Source: Paradevosia shaoguanensis (lineage in GTDB: Bacteria > Pseudomonadota > Alphaproteobacteria > Rhizobiales > Devosiaceae). Taken from it: a DNA stretch of 64,000 nt. Positions 1 through 8,263 of the stretch are shown here, one piece after another. Within the stretch, counting starts at the first letter, position 1. The number at the start of each line of letters is the position of its first letter. The translations under genes were made by a program, and so were the position numbers. The DNA lies in assembly GCF_016801025.1 (NCBI RefSeq), contig NZ_CP068983.1, positions 1,488,001-1,552,000 of the forward strand. Reading direction: 5' to 3'. Under the pieces are notes generated by a model. It had not been told where the DNA came from. It made no database searches and saw only the letters and a program-made list of their open reading frames with translations.

Positions 1-1524
1 GAGCTCGATGAGAGCGTCTGCGTCATCGCCGACAGCTCGGGCCCGCTCGGCATCGGCGGCATCATGGGTGGCGAGGCTACGGGCTCGACCGACCAGACCG
101 TCAACGTCTTCATCGAATGCGCCTGGTTCGAGCCGACCGATGTCGCCGCCGTGGGCCGTAAGCTCGGCATCAATTCGGACGCCCGCTACCGCTTCGAGCG
201 TACGGTCGATCCGGAATCGGTGATGTGGGGTATCGAATACGCGACGCAGATGGTGCTCGACCTCTGTGGCGGCACCGTGCACGAGATAGCCGTGGCCGGG
301 CACGTGGAAAGCCCGCACACGGAAATCGAGTTCCCGCTGGCCGAAACCAAGCGCCTGACCGGCCTCGAGGTGACGCGCGCCGAGACCGAGCACTTTTTGA
401 CGCGCCTCGGCTTCGAAGTCGAGGGCACGGGCGAGGTGGTGAAGGTCACCGTGCCGTCCTGGCGCCCGGATGTGACGCAGAAGGCTGATATCGCCGAGGA
501 AGTGATGCGCATGGTGGGCGTGGACAAGGTCCCCGTCGAGCCGCTGCCGCGCCTCAACCACGTGGCGCCGCGCATGCTGACCAATATCCAGAACCGCCGC
601 CGCATCGCGCGCCGAGCGCTGGCGGCACGCGGGCTGGACGAAGCTGTCACCTGGTCGTTCATCTCCCATGACCTTGCCACCCGCTTCGGCGGAGGTAGCG
701 ATGACGTGCAACTGGCCAATGCCATTGCCTCTGACATGACCGACATGCGCCCGTCGCTGCTGCCGGGCCTGCTATCGGCCGCCACGCGCAACGCCAATCG
801 CGGCTTTGCCGATGTGGGCCTTTTCGAAGTCGGCCAGATCTTCCTTTCCGATAAGCCCGAGGGCCAGCATACCTACGCCACGGGCATCCGCACCGGCACG
901 GCCGGCTTCGATGGCGCCGGGCGCCACTGGAGCGGCAACGGCAAGCCGGTGGGCGTGTTCGACGCCAAGGCCGACCTGGGCGCGGTGCTCGATGCGCTGG
1001 GCGTCGATATCGAGAAAGTGCAGCTGGTGGCCGAAGCACCGGCCTGGAGCCATCCGGGACGCGGCGGGCGGCTGCAGCTGGGCCCGAAGGTCATTCTCGG
1101 CTGGTTCGGCGAACTGCATCCGGCCTGGGCGAAGGAACTCGATATCGATGGGCCGGTAGCGGCCTTCGAGATCGACCTCGACGCCCTGCCCGAGCCGCGC
1201 AAGAAGGCCACCAGGGCCAAGCCGGCGCTCAGCCTCTCCGACCTGATGCCCCTGAGCCGCGATTTCGCCTTCGTGGTCGGCCGTGACGTCACGGCGGCGA
1301 CGATCCTCAAGGCGGCACGCGGAGCCGACAAGGCACTGATCACCGATGTCGCGGTTTTCGACGTTTTCGAGGGCACCCACGTTGGCGAAGGCAAGAAATC
1401 CGTCGCCATCGAGGTGACCTTGCAGCCGCAGGACAAGACGCTGACCGACGAGGAGATCGAGAAGGTTTCCGGCGCAATCGTCGCTGCTGTCGAAAAGGCC
1501 ACCGGCGGAGCTTTGCGCAAATGA
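1..1524 (+). CDS. pheT: Phenylalanine-tRNA ligase beta subunit, 3' part
   Basis: This is the beta subunit of the alpha2-beta2 enzyme that charges tRNA-Phe in the cytoplasm. The frame is open from base 1, so the gene enters from outside the window; 507 residues are visible of a family total near 800. The visible part opens inside the B3/B4 editing region (IGGIMGGEATG), continues through B5 (RPDVTQKADIAEEVMR) and the catalytic-like core, and ends with an FDX-ACB anticodon-binding domain (DLMPLSRDFAFVV). The stop overlaps the next start in an ATGA. pheS is expected just upstream, outside the window. Identification is secure. Confidence 0.96.
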   Translation, partial: ELDESVCVIADSSGPLGIGGIMGGEATGSTDQTVNVFIECAWFEPTDVAAVGRKLGINSDARYRFERTVDPESVMWGIEYATQMVLDLCGGTVHEIAVAGHVESPHTEIEFPLAETKRLTGLEVTRAETEHFLTRLGFEVEGTGEVVKVTVPSWRPDVTQKADIAEEVMRMVGVDKVPVEPLPRLNHVAPRMLTNIQNRRRIARRALAARGLDEAVTWSFISHDLATRFGGGSDDVQLANAIASDMTDMRPSLLPGLLSAATRNANRGFADVGLFEVGQIFLSDKPEGQHTYATGIRTGTAGFDGAGRHWSGNGKPVGVFDAKADLGAVLDALGVDIEKVQLVAEAPAWSHPGRGGRLQLGPKVILGWFGELHPAWAKELDIDGPVAAFEIDLDALPEPRKKATRAKPALSLSDLMPLSRDFAFVVGRDVTAATILKAARGADKALITDVAVFDVFEGTHVGEGKKSVAIEVTLQPQDKTLTDEEIEKVSGAIVAAVEKATGGALRK

Positions 1525-2363
1525 CACTCGCAGCGGGCAGCGGGACGAACCTGCTGCCCATCGCCTCCTTCTGGTTCGGCGAGCTGTCCTGGCTCGAGCG
1601 GCTCTGCCTCACCTCATTCGTGCGGCATGGCCACCCCGTGCATCTTTACGGCTACGAGCCGATCGCCGGTATCCCGGTCGGGGTCGAATGGCGCGACGCC
1701 AATGACATCGTGCCGCGCGAAAAACTGGTGTTCTACAAGGGACGCGGCACCGCGGGGGTGTTTTCGGACCTCTTCCGCATGAGCTTGATGCGCCAGCAGC
1801 GCGGCATCTGGGCGGACGCGGACATGTATTGCGTAAAGCCCATCGCCAACCCACCGCCCTATCTCTTCGGCTACGAGCGCCCGCCCAAGTCGGACGGCAC
1901 CGGCGGCTCGATTAACGGCGCGGTGCTGCTGCTGCCGCATGACGCGCCGCTACTCGACGACCTGCTGTCGGTGTTCGACGAGGGCGAAAGGCCGCTGTTC
2001 GAGCCGCACCTGCCGCCGCTCCGACGGCTGGAAGTGGCGGCACGGCGGCTGCTGGGGGCAAAGGTGCCGCCCGAATACATGCAGTACGGAGCGACGGGCC
2101 CCTTCGCGCTCACCCATTTCGTGCGGGCACGCGGGCTGACCGAGTTCGTGCAGCCGACCGATGTGTTCTATCCGGTGCCCTATGAGGGCATTCCGGGGCT
2201 GATGCTTGCCGGTTCATCGATCGACAAAGCCGTCACCGGGCGCACCCTCGCCGTCCACATCTGGCGCAGCCAGCTTACCGATCGCGGGCGGGCGGGGATT
2301 GCGATCCCCGAAAAGGGCAGCGTCCTGGCGCAGCTCTGTGAGCGCGAAGGCATAGCCCTCTAG
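1521..2363 (+). CDS. DXD-type sugar transferase (Gly_transf_sug-like)
   Basis: A 280-residue cytosolic or membrane-associated glycosyltransferase probably acting on surface polysaccharide. The N-terminal part resembles the Gly_transf_sug/GT32-like fold, with a nucleotide-sugar and metal binding DAD motif near residue 98 (GIWADADMYCVKP). No signal peptide or membrane segment is visible. It starts on the ATGA overlap with pheT and is probably translationally coupled to it, although pheT has no functional link to glycan assembly. Donor and acceptor sugars cannot be read from the sequence. It converges on a GT8 gene on the other strand. Confidence 0.75.
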   Translation: MTLAAGSGTNLLPIASFWFGELSWLERLCLTSFVRHGHPVHLYGYEPIAGIPVGVEWRDANDIVPREKLVFYKGRGTAGVFSDLFRMSLMRQQRGIWADADMYCVKPIANPPPYLFGYERPPKSDGTGGSINGAVLLLPHDAPLLDDLLSVFDEGERPLFEPHLPPLRRLEVAARRLLGAKVPPEYMQYGATGPFALTHFVRARGLTEFVQPTDVFYPVPYEGIPGLMLAGSSIDKAVTGRTLAVHIWRSQLTDRGRAGIAIPEKGSVLAQLCEREGIAL

Positions 2364-2412
2364 CGCGTTTTCGAACCGAAAAAGTAGTGTCGCTTTCCTG
2401 AAAATGCTCTAG
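2361..2412. repeat. Imperfect inverted intergenic repeat
   Basis: The 45-base gap between two convergent glycosyltransferase genes is nearly filled by an imperfect inverted repeat: TAGCGCGTTTTC on one side and the complement of TAGAGCATTTTC on the other (10 of 12 match). It resembles a short element that recurs in many Hyphomicrobiales genomes. It may also act as a two-way transcription end, but there is no clear T tract. Confidence 0.4.
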
Positions 2413-3275
2413 CGCAGCCGCAGTCTCTTCAACCACCACCGCTTCCAGCGATGTCGCATGAAGCGGTAGAAGAGCTCGTTGGTCATGATGTGCCGATAAA
2501 TGCGGCGGAAGGCGACGTTGGAGACGACGTGCCAGGGCTTGAACGGGCCCGTGTAATGGAGAATCGCCGGATCGAGACCTTCATGCGGGTGGCGGGCGTC
2601 GATGGTGTTCCAGCGCGGCGCGATGTGCTGCCAATTGTTCTTGAAGATGAGATTGAGCACATCCTGGTCGTAGTAGAGCCGGGACATGACGCCTGAGGCG
2701 ATCAGCTCTTCGAGGCGCGCCGGAATGTCGGTGGCGCGCCATTTGTCGATATCGATCACCAGCATGCCCGAATTGAAATAGGGGTCGGCCGGATCGAAGA
2801 TATCGCGGTTGTTCTTGATGTCCTTGCCGCCAACGATGAAGGCGCCCTGCGTGTCGCGAACGGCGCCGATGGGGTGAGGACCGAGTTCGGCAGCGTAAAG
2901 CTCCTCGATCGGGGAGCGCACGAGCATGTCGCAATCGAGATAGATCACGCGCTTCACGTCCGGATCGACCAGCGTATCGACGAGAAGGCGGCCATAGACG
3001 ACGCTGGTCCAGCGATCGCTCGATGGCGTGCGGGAGACGACCGAGCGGAAGAGCTCGGACTTGGTGAGATCGTGCCAGACGAGCGTAGCGCCGAACTCGT
3101 CAGAGATCTTCTCCAGATCGGCGCGATGCTCATCGGTGATCGGCTGATGGATCAGGTGGAAGACGAGGTCACCGCGGCGCTTGGTGAAGAGGCAGATCGA
3201 GCGCATGACGGCATAGGCCGGCGCCCAGAAATTGTCGTCGAAGGCCAGGGCGATGTGGATTTTGGCGTCAGGCAA
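2409..3275 (-). CDS. Glycosyltransferase family 8 protein (LgtC/RfaJ-like)
   Basis: A 288-residue retaining glycosyltransferase likely to add a hexose to lipopolysaccharide or a related glycan from a nucleotide sugar. It starts with the family 8 N-terminal strand (KIHIALAFDDNF), carries the metal-binding DxD as VIYLDCDMLV near residue 111, and ends with the family motif HYTGPFKPWH. No membrane segment is seen. Its start overlaps the end of the upstream O-antigen ligase-like gene by 8 bases, so the two form a surface-glycan operon. The exact sugar is not predictable. Confidence 0.87.
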   Translation of the reverse strand: MPDAKIHIALAFDDNFWAPAYAVMRSICLFTKRRGDLVFHLIHQPITDEHRADLEKISDEFGATLVWHDLTKSELFRSVVSRTPSSDRWTSVVYGRLLVDTLVDPDVKRVIYLDCDMLVRSPIEELYAAELGPHPIGAVRDTQGAFIVGGKDIKNNRDIFDPADPYFNSGMLVIDIDKWRATDIPARLEELIASGVMSRLYYDQDVLNLIFKNNWQHIAPRWNTIDARHPHEGLDPAILHYTGPFKPWHVVSNVAFRRIYRHIMTNELFYRFMRHRWKRWWLKRLRLR

Positions 3276-4542
3276 TGGGGGCGTCCGCTAGCCTTTGGGA
3301 GGTGTCGGGGGTCTTTACCACGCCTCCCTCGACAGACAAGTCCCTGGCCGGCAGCCGCGACAAATGGGCAATGGCCGCAGCGGCCACGGCGAAGGTGACG
3401 GTGAGCATCAGGATGCCGAAGGTGGCGTTGGTGAGGCCCATGAGAAGGTAGGCGGAGGAGAGGGTGATGGCTCCGAGCTGGGCAGACCGTCGATGAGGTC
3501 CCCTCGCGGTCCATGCCTCGGCGATCGGCGACAACAGAATGCAGAAGTAGGCAATAACGCCGATTATTCCGCCGGTCACCGCAAAGTCGGCAACGTCGTT
3601 GTGAAGGTGGTCATAAACGGGCGTATTCAGTTCCGGCGGCATGGTGTCGGCTGCGATCTTGGTGAAACCGATCATGCCATGGCCGTAGAACGGGGATTGC
3701 AGGAAGGCGTTGTAGGCCGCCTGGTACATAAGCATCCGAGCGTTGTCCGAGCTATCCTCGGTCTTTCCGGTTTCGAGCATGCTCGTGGCCGTCGCGATGA
3801 CGCGAGTTACCGGGCTCCATCCGCTCTGAATTGTGCCGACTACCCCGCCTACCGCTATGAGGACCAGCACGCCGACTACCAGCCAGCTTCGGCGGCCCAG
3901 ACCGCCCCAGAGGGCTGCAAGAACGAGAATTATCCCAGCAACGGGAATAATGGTGACGATTGCGCCGCGCGTGCCGGAGAGAACGACGGCTATCAAGGCA
4001 AATAGGGCGCCTGCGACAGCAACCCATTTCGAGCGCTTCTCTCCGAACAGCCCTACGAGGCTGAGGAAACCAAGCGCCACAACCACATCCGCAAAATGGA
4101 TCGGATTGGCCACGATACCGCCCGCCCGTAGCGAGTGCAGCACGAAGGCATCGTAGATCGCCACCAGCATCGCGAGCCCTGCCCCGATCGCGGCCAGCGT
4201 GCCGATCATTCCCGGGCCGATACGGAAGCTTGTGCGGCTGAAGACGGTGATCAGGGGGCCGATGAGGAAGAGCGGGGCGAAGACGAGGATGGAGGCGATG
4301 TGGAGGGGGGAGGTGGCGGTGATGCCGAAGGCGAAGAGGAGGAGGGCCGCGGCGATGAGCGGGAGGGCTGCGGCGGGGCGGCGCAGGTCGGCCCAGCTGC
4401 GGGTGAAAAAGCAGATGCCCAGGGCGAGGACCTGGGCGACGATGACCGAGATATTGGCCAGTTCGGGCCAGAGGCAGATGATCACCAGCCCGCCGCCGAG
4501 AGCGGCGCCCGCCGAGAGATTGGCCAATTGCTTCGTCAACAA
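3268..4542 (-). CDS. O-antigen ligase / polymerase-like membrane protein (Wzy_C)
   Basis: A 424-residue polytopic inner-membrane protein with about ten to twelve hydrophobic segments. A large periplasmic loop near residues 255-310 contains the O-antigen ligase type signature (PFYGHGMIGF, then YDHLHNDVADFA). Members join undecaprenol-linked glycans to lipid A core (WaaL) or polymerise repeat units (Wzy); sequence alone does not separate the two. It is the first gene of a two-gene operon with the GT8 transferase. The C-terminal 25 residues are a hydrophilic tail of no known role. Confidence 0.82.
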   Translation of the reverse strand: MLTKQLANLSAGAALGGGLVIICLWPELANISVIVAQVLALGICFFTRSWADLRRPAAALPLIAAALLLFAFGITATSPLHIASILVFAPLFLIGPLITVFSRTSFRIGPGMIGTLAAIGAGLAMLVAIYDAFVLHSLRAGGIVANPIHFADVVVALGFLSLVGLFGEKRSKWVAVAGALFALIAVVLSGTRGAIVTIIPVAGIILVLAALWGGLGRRSWLVVGVLVLIAVGGVVGTIQSGWSPVTRVIATATSMLETGKTEDSSDNARMLMYQAAYNAFLQSPFYGHGMIGFTKIAADTMPPELNTPVYDHLHNDVADFAVTGGIIGVIAYFCILLSPIAEAWTARGPHRRSAQLGAITLSSAYLLMGLTNATFGILMLTVTFAVAAAAIAHLSRLPARDLSVEGGVVKTPDTSQRLADAPIA

Positions 4543-4604
4543 GGAGGGCTCCGCCAGATGGGCCGGCGGCTAGCGAGTCACCCGCCAGCCCGCTTTCCGG
4601 CCGC

Positions 4605-4634
4605 CAAAAGAATTCCGCCTCCCGGAGGAGGCGG
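4605..4634 (-). terminator. Hairpin downstream of aldo/keto reductase gene
   Basis: Read on the minus strand, CCGCCTC and GAGGCGG form a 7-bp stem around a 6-base loop, followed by AATTCTTTT. It lies 8 bases past the aldo/keto reductase stop codon. The T tract is interrupted, so strength is uncertain. Confidence 0.45.
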
Positions 4635-4641
4635 ATCATCG

Positions 4642-5667
4642 CTAGCGCTTGAGCGGATAATTGTCCAGTTGGGCGCCCTTGGTGGCCTCATCGATCGCCT
4701 TGAGGTCCTCGGGACTGAGTTCGAGGTTGGCGAGGACGCCCAGATTGTCCTTGAGCTGTTCGAGCGTGCGGACGCCGATCAGGGCGGAGGTCATTTCCTT
4801 GCGGCGCAGGACCCAGGCGAGGGCGAGCTGGACCATGGTCTGGCCGCGAGCCCTGGCGATGGCTGCCAGCTTTTCGGTGGCGTCGAGCAGGCGCGGTTCG
4901 ATGGCGCGGGCGGAGAGCGAGTAGTTTTCGGCAGCACGGGTGCCGACGAGGTCGGCGCGGCCGTTGTACTTGCCCGAAAGGAGGCCCTGGGCCAGCGGGG
5001 AGAAGGCGATGACGCCGACGCCCAACTCACCAAGGGCATCGATGGTGTGGTCGTTCTCGATCCAGCGATTGAGCATGGAATAGCTCGGCTGGTGGATGAG
5101 GAGCGGCACGCCCATGTCGGCAAGGATGCGGTAGGCCTCGCGGGTCTGCGCTTCCGGATAGTTGGAAATGCCGACATAGAGGGCCTTGCCCTGCCGGTGG
5201 AGCTGGGCGAGCGCGCCCATCGTCTCTTCGAGCGGGGTATTGGGATCGAAGCGGTGGGAATAGAAGATGTCGAAATAGTCGAGCCCGAGCCGCTTGAGGC
5301 TCTGGTCGGCGCTGGCGATGACGTATTTGCGCGAGCCCAGATTGCCATAGGGCCCGGGCCACATGTCCCAGCCGGCCTTGGACGAGACGATCAACTCATC
5401 GCGATAGGGGCGGAAATCGCGGGCGAGGACATCGCCAAACAGCTCTTCGGCCGAGCCGTAGGGCGGGCCGTAATTGTTGGCGAGGTCGAAATGGGTGATG
5501 CCCGAGTCGAAGGCGTAGCTCAGGATCTCGAAGGCGCTCGGATAGTCGCGGGTGCCGCCGAAATTCTGCCAGAGGCCCAGCGAGATGACCGGCAGCTTGA
5601 GGCCCGAACGGCCGGTGAACCGGTACTGCATGGTGTCGTAGCGCGCCGAATGGGCACGATAGGTCAT
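4642..5667 (-). CDS. Aldo/keto reductase, YghZ/GprA-like
   Basis: A 341-residue cytosolic NADPH-dependent reductase in the family of E. coli YghZ (L-glyceraldehyde 3-phosphate reductase). It is a TIM barrel with the expected tetrad: Asp and Tyr in FDLANNYGPPYGS, Lys in IVSSKAGWDMWPGPYG, and His in IFYSHRFDPNTPLEET; the cofactor end appears as IAFSPLAQGLLSGKY. The ATG at 5667 is chosen because GGAGG lies seven bases upstream; a longer frame reaches 5754 but would run into the divergent promoter. The physiological substrate is unknown, with aldehyde detoxification the usual reading. Confidence 0.9.
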   Translation of the reverse strand: MTYRAHSARYDTMQYRFTGRSGLKLPVISLGLWQNFGGTRDYPSAFEILSYAFDSGITHFDLANNYGPPYGSAEELFGDVLARDFRPYRDELIVSSKAGWDMWPGPYGNLGSRKYVIASADQSLKRLGLDYFDIFYSHRFDPNTPLEETMGALAQLHRQGKALYVGISNYPEAQTREAYRILADMGVPLLIHQPSYSMLNRWIENDHTIDALGELGVGVIAFSPLAQGLLSGKYNGRADLVGTRAAENYSLSARAIEPRLLDATEKLAAIARARGQTMVQLALAWVLRRKEMTSALIGVRTLEQLKDNLGVLANLELSPEDLKAIDEATKGAQLDNYPLKR

Positions 5668-5739
5668 GATATCCTCCAGGCAAGAGAAGCGGGGCTCTCG
5701 CGATAGCGCGATGGAATGAGCGGTGCTAGAACGCCGCCC

Positions 5740-6759
5740 ATGAGCAATCTGCATGTTTCGCCCGCGGCCTTCAAGGTTGCCGCCTTCTACAAATTCGCCG
5801 ACTTTTCCGGCTTCCTAAGACTGAAGCCGGATCTGGCGGAATTCTGCTGCGCGCGCGGCATTCGCGGGACGATCATCCTGGCCGAGGAAGGCATTAACGG
5901 CACGGTAGCCGGTACGGCCGAGGCGATCGACGCGCTGGTGGATCATCTCAACGAGACGTTTCCGTTCCAGGGGGCCGAGCTCAAGTTCTCCCAGGCCGAA
6001 GCCATGCCGTTCCTGCGCATGAAGGTGCGCGTCAAGGAAGAGATCGTGACGCTGCGGGCGCCGGAGGTGAAGCCGAGCGAGGCGGTGGGCACCTATGTGG
6101 CGGCCGAGGACTGGAATGCGCTGATCGGGCGCGAGGACGTGGTGCTGCTCGACACGCGCAACGACTACGAGGCGGAGCTGGGGACGTTCGAGGGCGCGAT
6201 CGACCCGCATACGCGCAGCTTCGTCGAGTTCAAGGATTTCGTGGCCAAGAACCTCGATCCGGAGCGGGACCGGAAGGTGGCGATGTTCTGCACCGGCGGC
6301 ATACGCTGCGAGAAGGCATCGGCCTATCTGCTCTCCAAGGGGTTCGAAGAGGTGTTCCACCTCAAGGGCGGCATTCTCAAATATCTCGAGACGGTGCCCG
6401 AGGAGGAGAGCCGCTGGCAGGGCGAATGCTTCGTCTTTGACGAGCGGGTTTCGGTCACCCATGGGCTGGCCGAGGGCGACGCCACGCTCTGCCGGGGCTG
6501 CCGTCGACCGCTGACGGCGGCGGACCGGGCACATCCCGACTATCGCGAGGGCATCTGCTGCGCCCATTGCGCCGATGCCCCCAGAAGCGGGGCGCGCGAG
6601 CGGCAGCGGCAGATCGAGATCGCCAGGTCGCGCGGGGAGCGGCATATGGGCGACGAGGCTGCCGCCCATGCCCAGGAAAACCTCGAAAAGAAAAAGGCCC
6701 GCCGTCAGGCGAGCCAGGACGCGACCAAGGCGCCGGTCAGCGACGGCGGAAATTCATGA
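5740..6759 (+). CDS. trhO: tRNA uridine(34) hydroxylase, rhodanese family
   Basis: Oxygen-dependent tRNA hydroxylase (formerly YceA/UPF0176) that makes 5-hydroxyuridine at the wobble position of several tRNAs. It is 339 residues long: an N-terminal acylphosphatase-like domain (FYKFADF), a rhodanese domain with the active Cys in AMFCTGGIRCEKA, and a C-terminal Cys-rich segment (CRGCRRPL and ICCAHCAD) followed by a basic, charged tail. The ATG at 5740 is preferred over one at 5716 because homologues begin at this point. It is divergent from the aldo/keto reductase. Its last 23 bases overlap the convergent gene. Confidence 0.93.
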   Translation: MSNLHVSPAAFKVAAFYKFADFSGFLRLKPDLAEFCCARGIRGTIILAEEGINGTVAGTAEAIDALVDHLNETFPFQGAELKFSQAEAMPFLRMKVRVKEEIVTLRAPEVKPSEAVGTYVAAEDWNALIGREDVVLLDTRNDYEAELGTFEGAIDPHTRSFVEFKDFVAKNLDPERDRKVAMFCTGGIRCEKASAYLLSKGFEEVFHLKGGILKYLETVPEEESRWQGECFVFDERVSVTHGLAEGDATLCRGCRRPLTAADRAHPDYREGICCAHCADAPRSGARERQRQIEIARSRGERHMGDEAAAHAQENLEKKKARRQASQDATKAPVSDGGNS

Positions 6760-7225
6760 CCCAGTTGGTCTCCCAGACGATACCGTCACGGGAGAAGGCC
6801 TGACTCCAGCGGGCTGCATCGGGGCCGAGCCGGGTCCAGAAGAACTGGACATTGACCGGCACGCCATTATCGGTGTCGCGGCCCACGAAGACGCCGTGAT
6901 CGCCGATGAAGCCGCCCTGGACGGGCGGGAAGAGCGTGCCCTGCTGGCTCGAGACCCAATAGATGGCCCAGCGCCGGCTGGCGCGGTCGAAGAGGCGCAG
7001 GGTCATTCCAGAAAAGCCGCGCGTGGGCGCATCCATCTGGTCGATATTGGCGCCGCCATCGAGCCGCGGCTCGCAGTGGAAATCGGCCTCGAACTCATCC
7101 CAATCCTCGCTCTGGGCGAAGCGCTGCTTGAGGCGGCGATTGGTGACGGTCCAGTCGCCGTGCAGGAAATCGAAATCGGAGAGGGTGCCGGTGGGAGCGG
7201 CGAAGTCGGTCGGGTGGTAGTTCAT
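6737..7225 (-). CDS. DUF1579-like small lipocalin-type protein
   Basis: A 162-residue protein resembling DUF1579 and related calycin-type proteins of unknown activity. Features are FLHGDWTVTNRRLKQ near the N-terminus and alternating aromatic beta-strand stretches (RRWAIYWVSSQQG, VNVQFFWTRLG). There is no signal peptide. It is the third gene of a small operon with the NIPSNAP protein and a 72-residue protein, under the divergent WYL regulator. Its end overlaps trhO by 23 bases, tail to tail. Function is unknown; a small-ligand binding or modifying role is only a guess. Confidence 0.7.
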   Translation of the reverse strand: MNYHPTDFAAPTGTLSDFDFLHGDWTVTNRRLKQRFAQSEDWDEFEADFHCEPRLDGGANIDQMDAPTRGFSGMTLRLFDRASRRWAIYWVSSQQGTLFPPVQGGFIGDHGVFVGRDTDNGVPVNVQFFWTRLGPDAARWSQAFSRDGIVWETNWVMNFRRR

Positions 7226-7244
7226 CGGGAGGGGCCCTTTCAGC

Positions 7245-7937
7245 TCAGCGCAACAGCGAGCGCGCGGTGGGTTGGAGAATCAGGGTTTCAGGCGGTGACT
7301 TGAGAAAATCGGAAAGCGCGGCAGGCGGAGCCTGCAGCCAGGTTTCGAGACCGACGGCATTGTCGAAGCGCAGCAGCACGACATGGACGGGGTCGTCGGC
7401 GTGGACGGGGAGCGCGGGGTAGTCGTTCTCGACATCGAGGGTCGAAAAGCTGGCCAGGGGATCGACGCCGGTTTCGGCGAGGATTTCGCGCAGGCGCTGG
7501 TCGAATGCCCCGCCCTGCTCCGGGTCGCGCAGGCGATAGAGCATGACGATGAAGCGCGAGCCGTTGGTGGCGAAGGCGCCGCGCGGGCGGCGCGGACGGT
7601 TGGGGCGCTGGAAGCCGTCCTCGGGCGAGACGGTGGCGAGCAGGTGCACGTCGTCGCTGTCGGCCATGGTGGCGTTGGCGACGTCACGATGCTCGCGCCA
7701 GATCGGGCCCTGATAGAAGGCTTCGAGCGCCGGACGACGGTGAGCGATATCCTCGAAGCCGCGCAGCCAGACGAACTGGTCGGGCGCGCCCTCGACGCGG
7801 AACTGGCCGAGGACGTGGGCGCCGACCTCATCCTGGCTTTCGAGGAACTCGTTCTCGAAGAGATCGATGAGCGTGTCGCGCTGGCCCGGATGGAGGGTGT
7901 AACGGCGCAGTTCGACGACGGGCAGCGTGGCGTTCAT
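7245..7937 (-). CDS. NIPSNAP family protein
   Basis: A 230-residue protein with two ferredoxin-like (dimeric alpha/beta barrel) NIPSNAP repeats: the first starts at VVELRRYTLHPGQRDTL, the second near residue 105 (RFIVMLYRLRDPEQGG). NIPSNAP proteins are a widespread family without an agreed activity; bacterial ones often sit with oxidoreductases or stress regulators. It lies 12 bases after a 72-residue gene and 19 bases before the DUF1579-like gene, all divergent from a WYL-domain regulator. Expression is probably controlled by that regulator. Confidence 0.85.
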   Translation of the reverse strand: MNATLPVVELRRYTLHPGQRDTLIDLFENEFLESQDEVGAHVLGQFRVEGAPDQFVWLRGFEDIAHRRPALEAFYQGPIWREHRDVANATMADSDDVHLLATVSPEDGFQRPNRPRRPRGAFATNGSRFIVMLYRLRDPEQGGAFDQRLREILAETGVDPLASFSTLDVENDYPALPVHADDPVHVVLLRFDNAVGLETWLQAPPAALSDFLKSPPETLILQPTARSLLR

Positions 7938-7949
7938 GACAACTCTCCC

Positions 7950-8168
7950 CTAGAGCACGGCGCGCCGCGCGACGGCGCTGGTGAGCAATTGTTCGAGGCG
8001 GCGGGCGAGATTGCGCAGGGCTACGAATACCTGTGCCGGACGCTCCTCGATGCAGCCGGCGCGCAGGAGCGCTTCCAGCTCGGGATCAAGAAAGAGGATC
8101 GGGCCCTTGTCGCAGGCATAGAGCGAGGAGAGGGAGGCGATGGCGATTTCACGGTAGGAAACGGACAT
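7950..8168 (-). CDS. Small hypothetical protein (72 aa), first gene of NIPSNAP operon
   Basis: A 72-residue protein I do not recognise. Its start is well supported by AGGAG ten bases upstream of the ATG, and the stop lies 12 bases before the NIPSNAP start. The sequence is mostly helical and Leu/Ala-rich, with one CDKGPILFLDPELEALL segment and a basic end; it has two cysteines. No membrane segment or known DNA-binding motif is evident. As first gene of an operon opposite a WYL regulator it may be a partner or modulator of the two downstream proteins, but that is inference. Confidence 0.55.
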   Translation of the reverse strand: MSVSYREIAIASLSSLYACDKGPILFLDPELEALLRAGCIEERPAQVFVALRNLARRLEQLLTSAVARRAVL

Positions 8169-8220
8169 TTTTCGCTAGCTCCTGAACTGGTTCAGCGATG
8201 GAAGCGAAGTTTATTCCGCA

Positions 8221-8252
8221 AAGGCTGACATCCAATGTCAGCCTTTTATGCT
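8221..8252. promoter_or_regulatory. Perfect 11-bp inverted repeat operator with -10 box for the WYL regulator
   Basis: AAGGCTGACAT and ATGTCAGCCTT form a perfect inverted repeat with a 3-base centre (8221-8245). A -10-like TATGCT follows at 8247-8252 and the regulator ATG is at 8264. The repeat occupies the -35 zone of that promoter and lies between the two divergent transcription units. An operator for autoregulation by the WYL regulator is the natural reading. It could also form an RNA hairpin if transcribed. Confidence 0.65.
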
Positions 8253-8263
8253 AGGCTCAAAAA

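Noticed and set aside
4135-5706. 523-codon plus-strand frame opposite the ligase and aldo/keto reductase genes
   Set aside because: It spans two well-supported minus-strand genes and the gap between them, with a low-complexity Glu/Gly/Asp translation typical of antisense frames.
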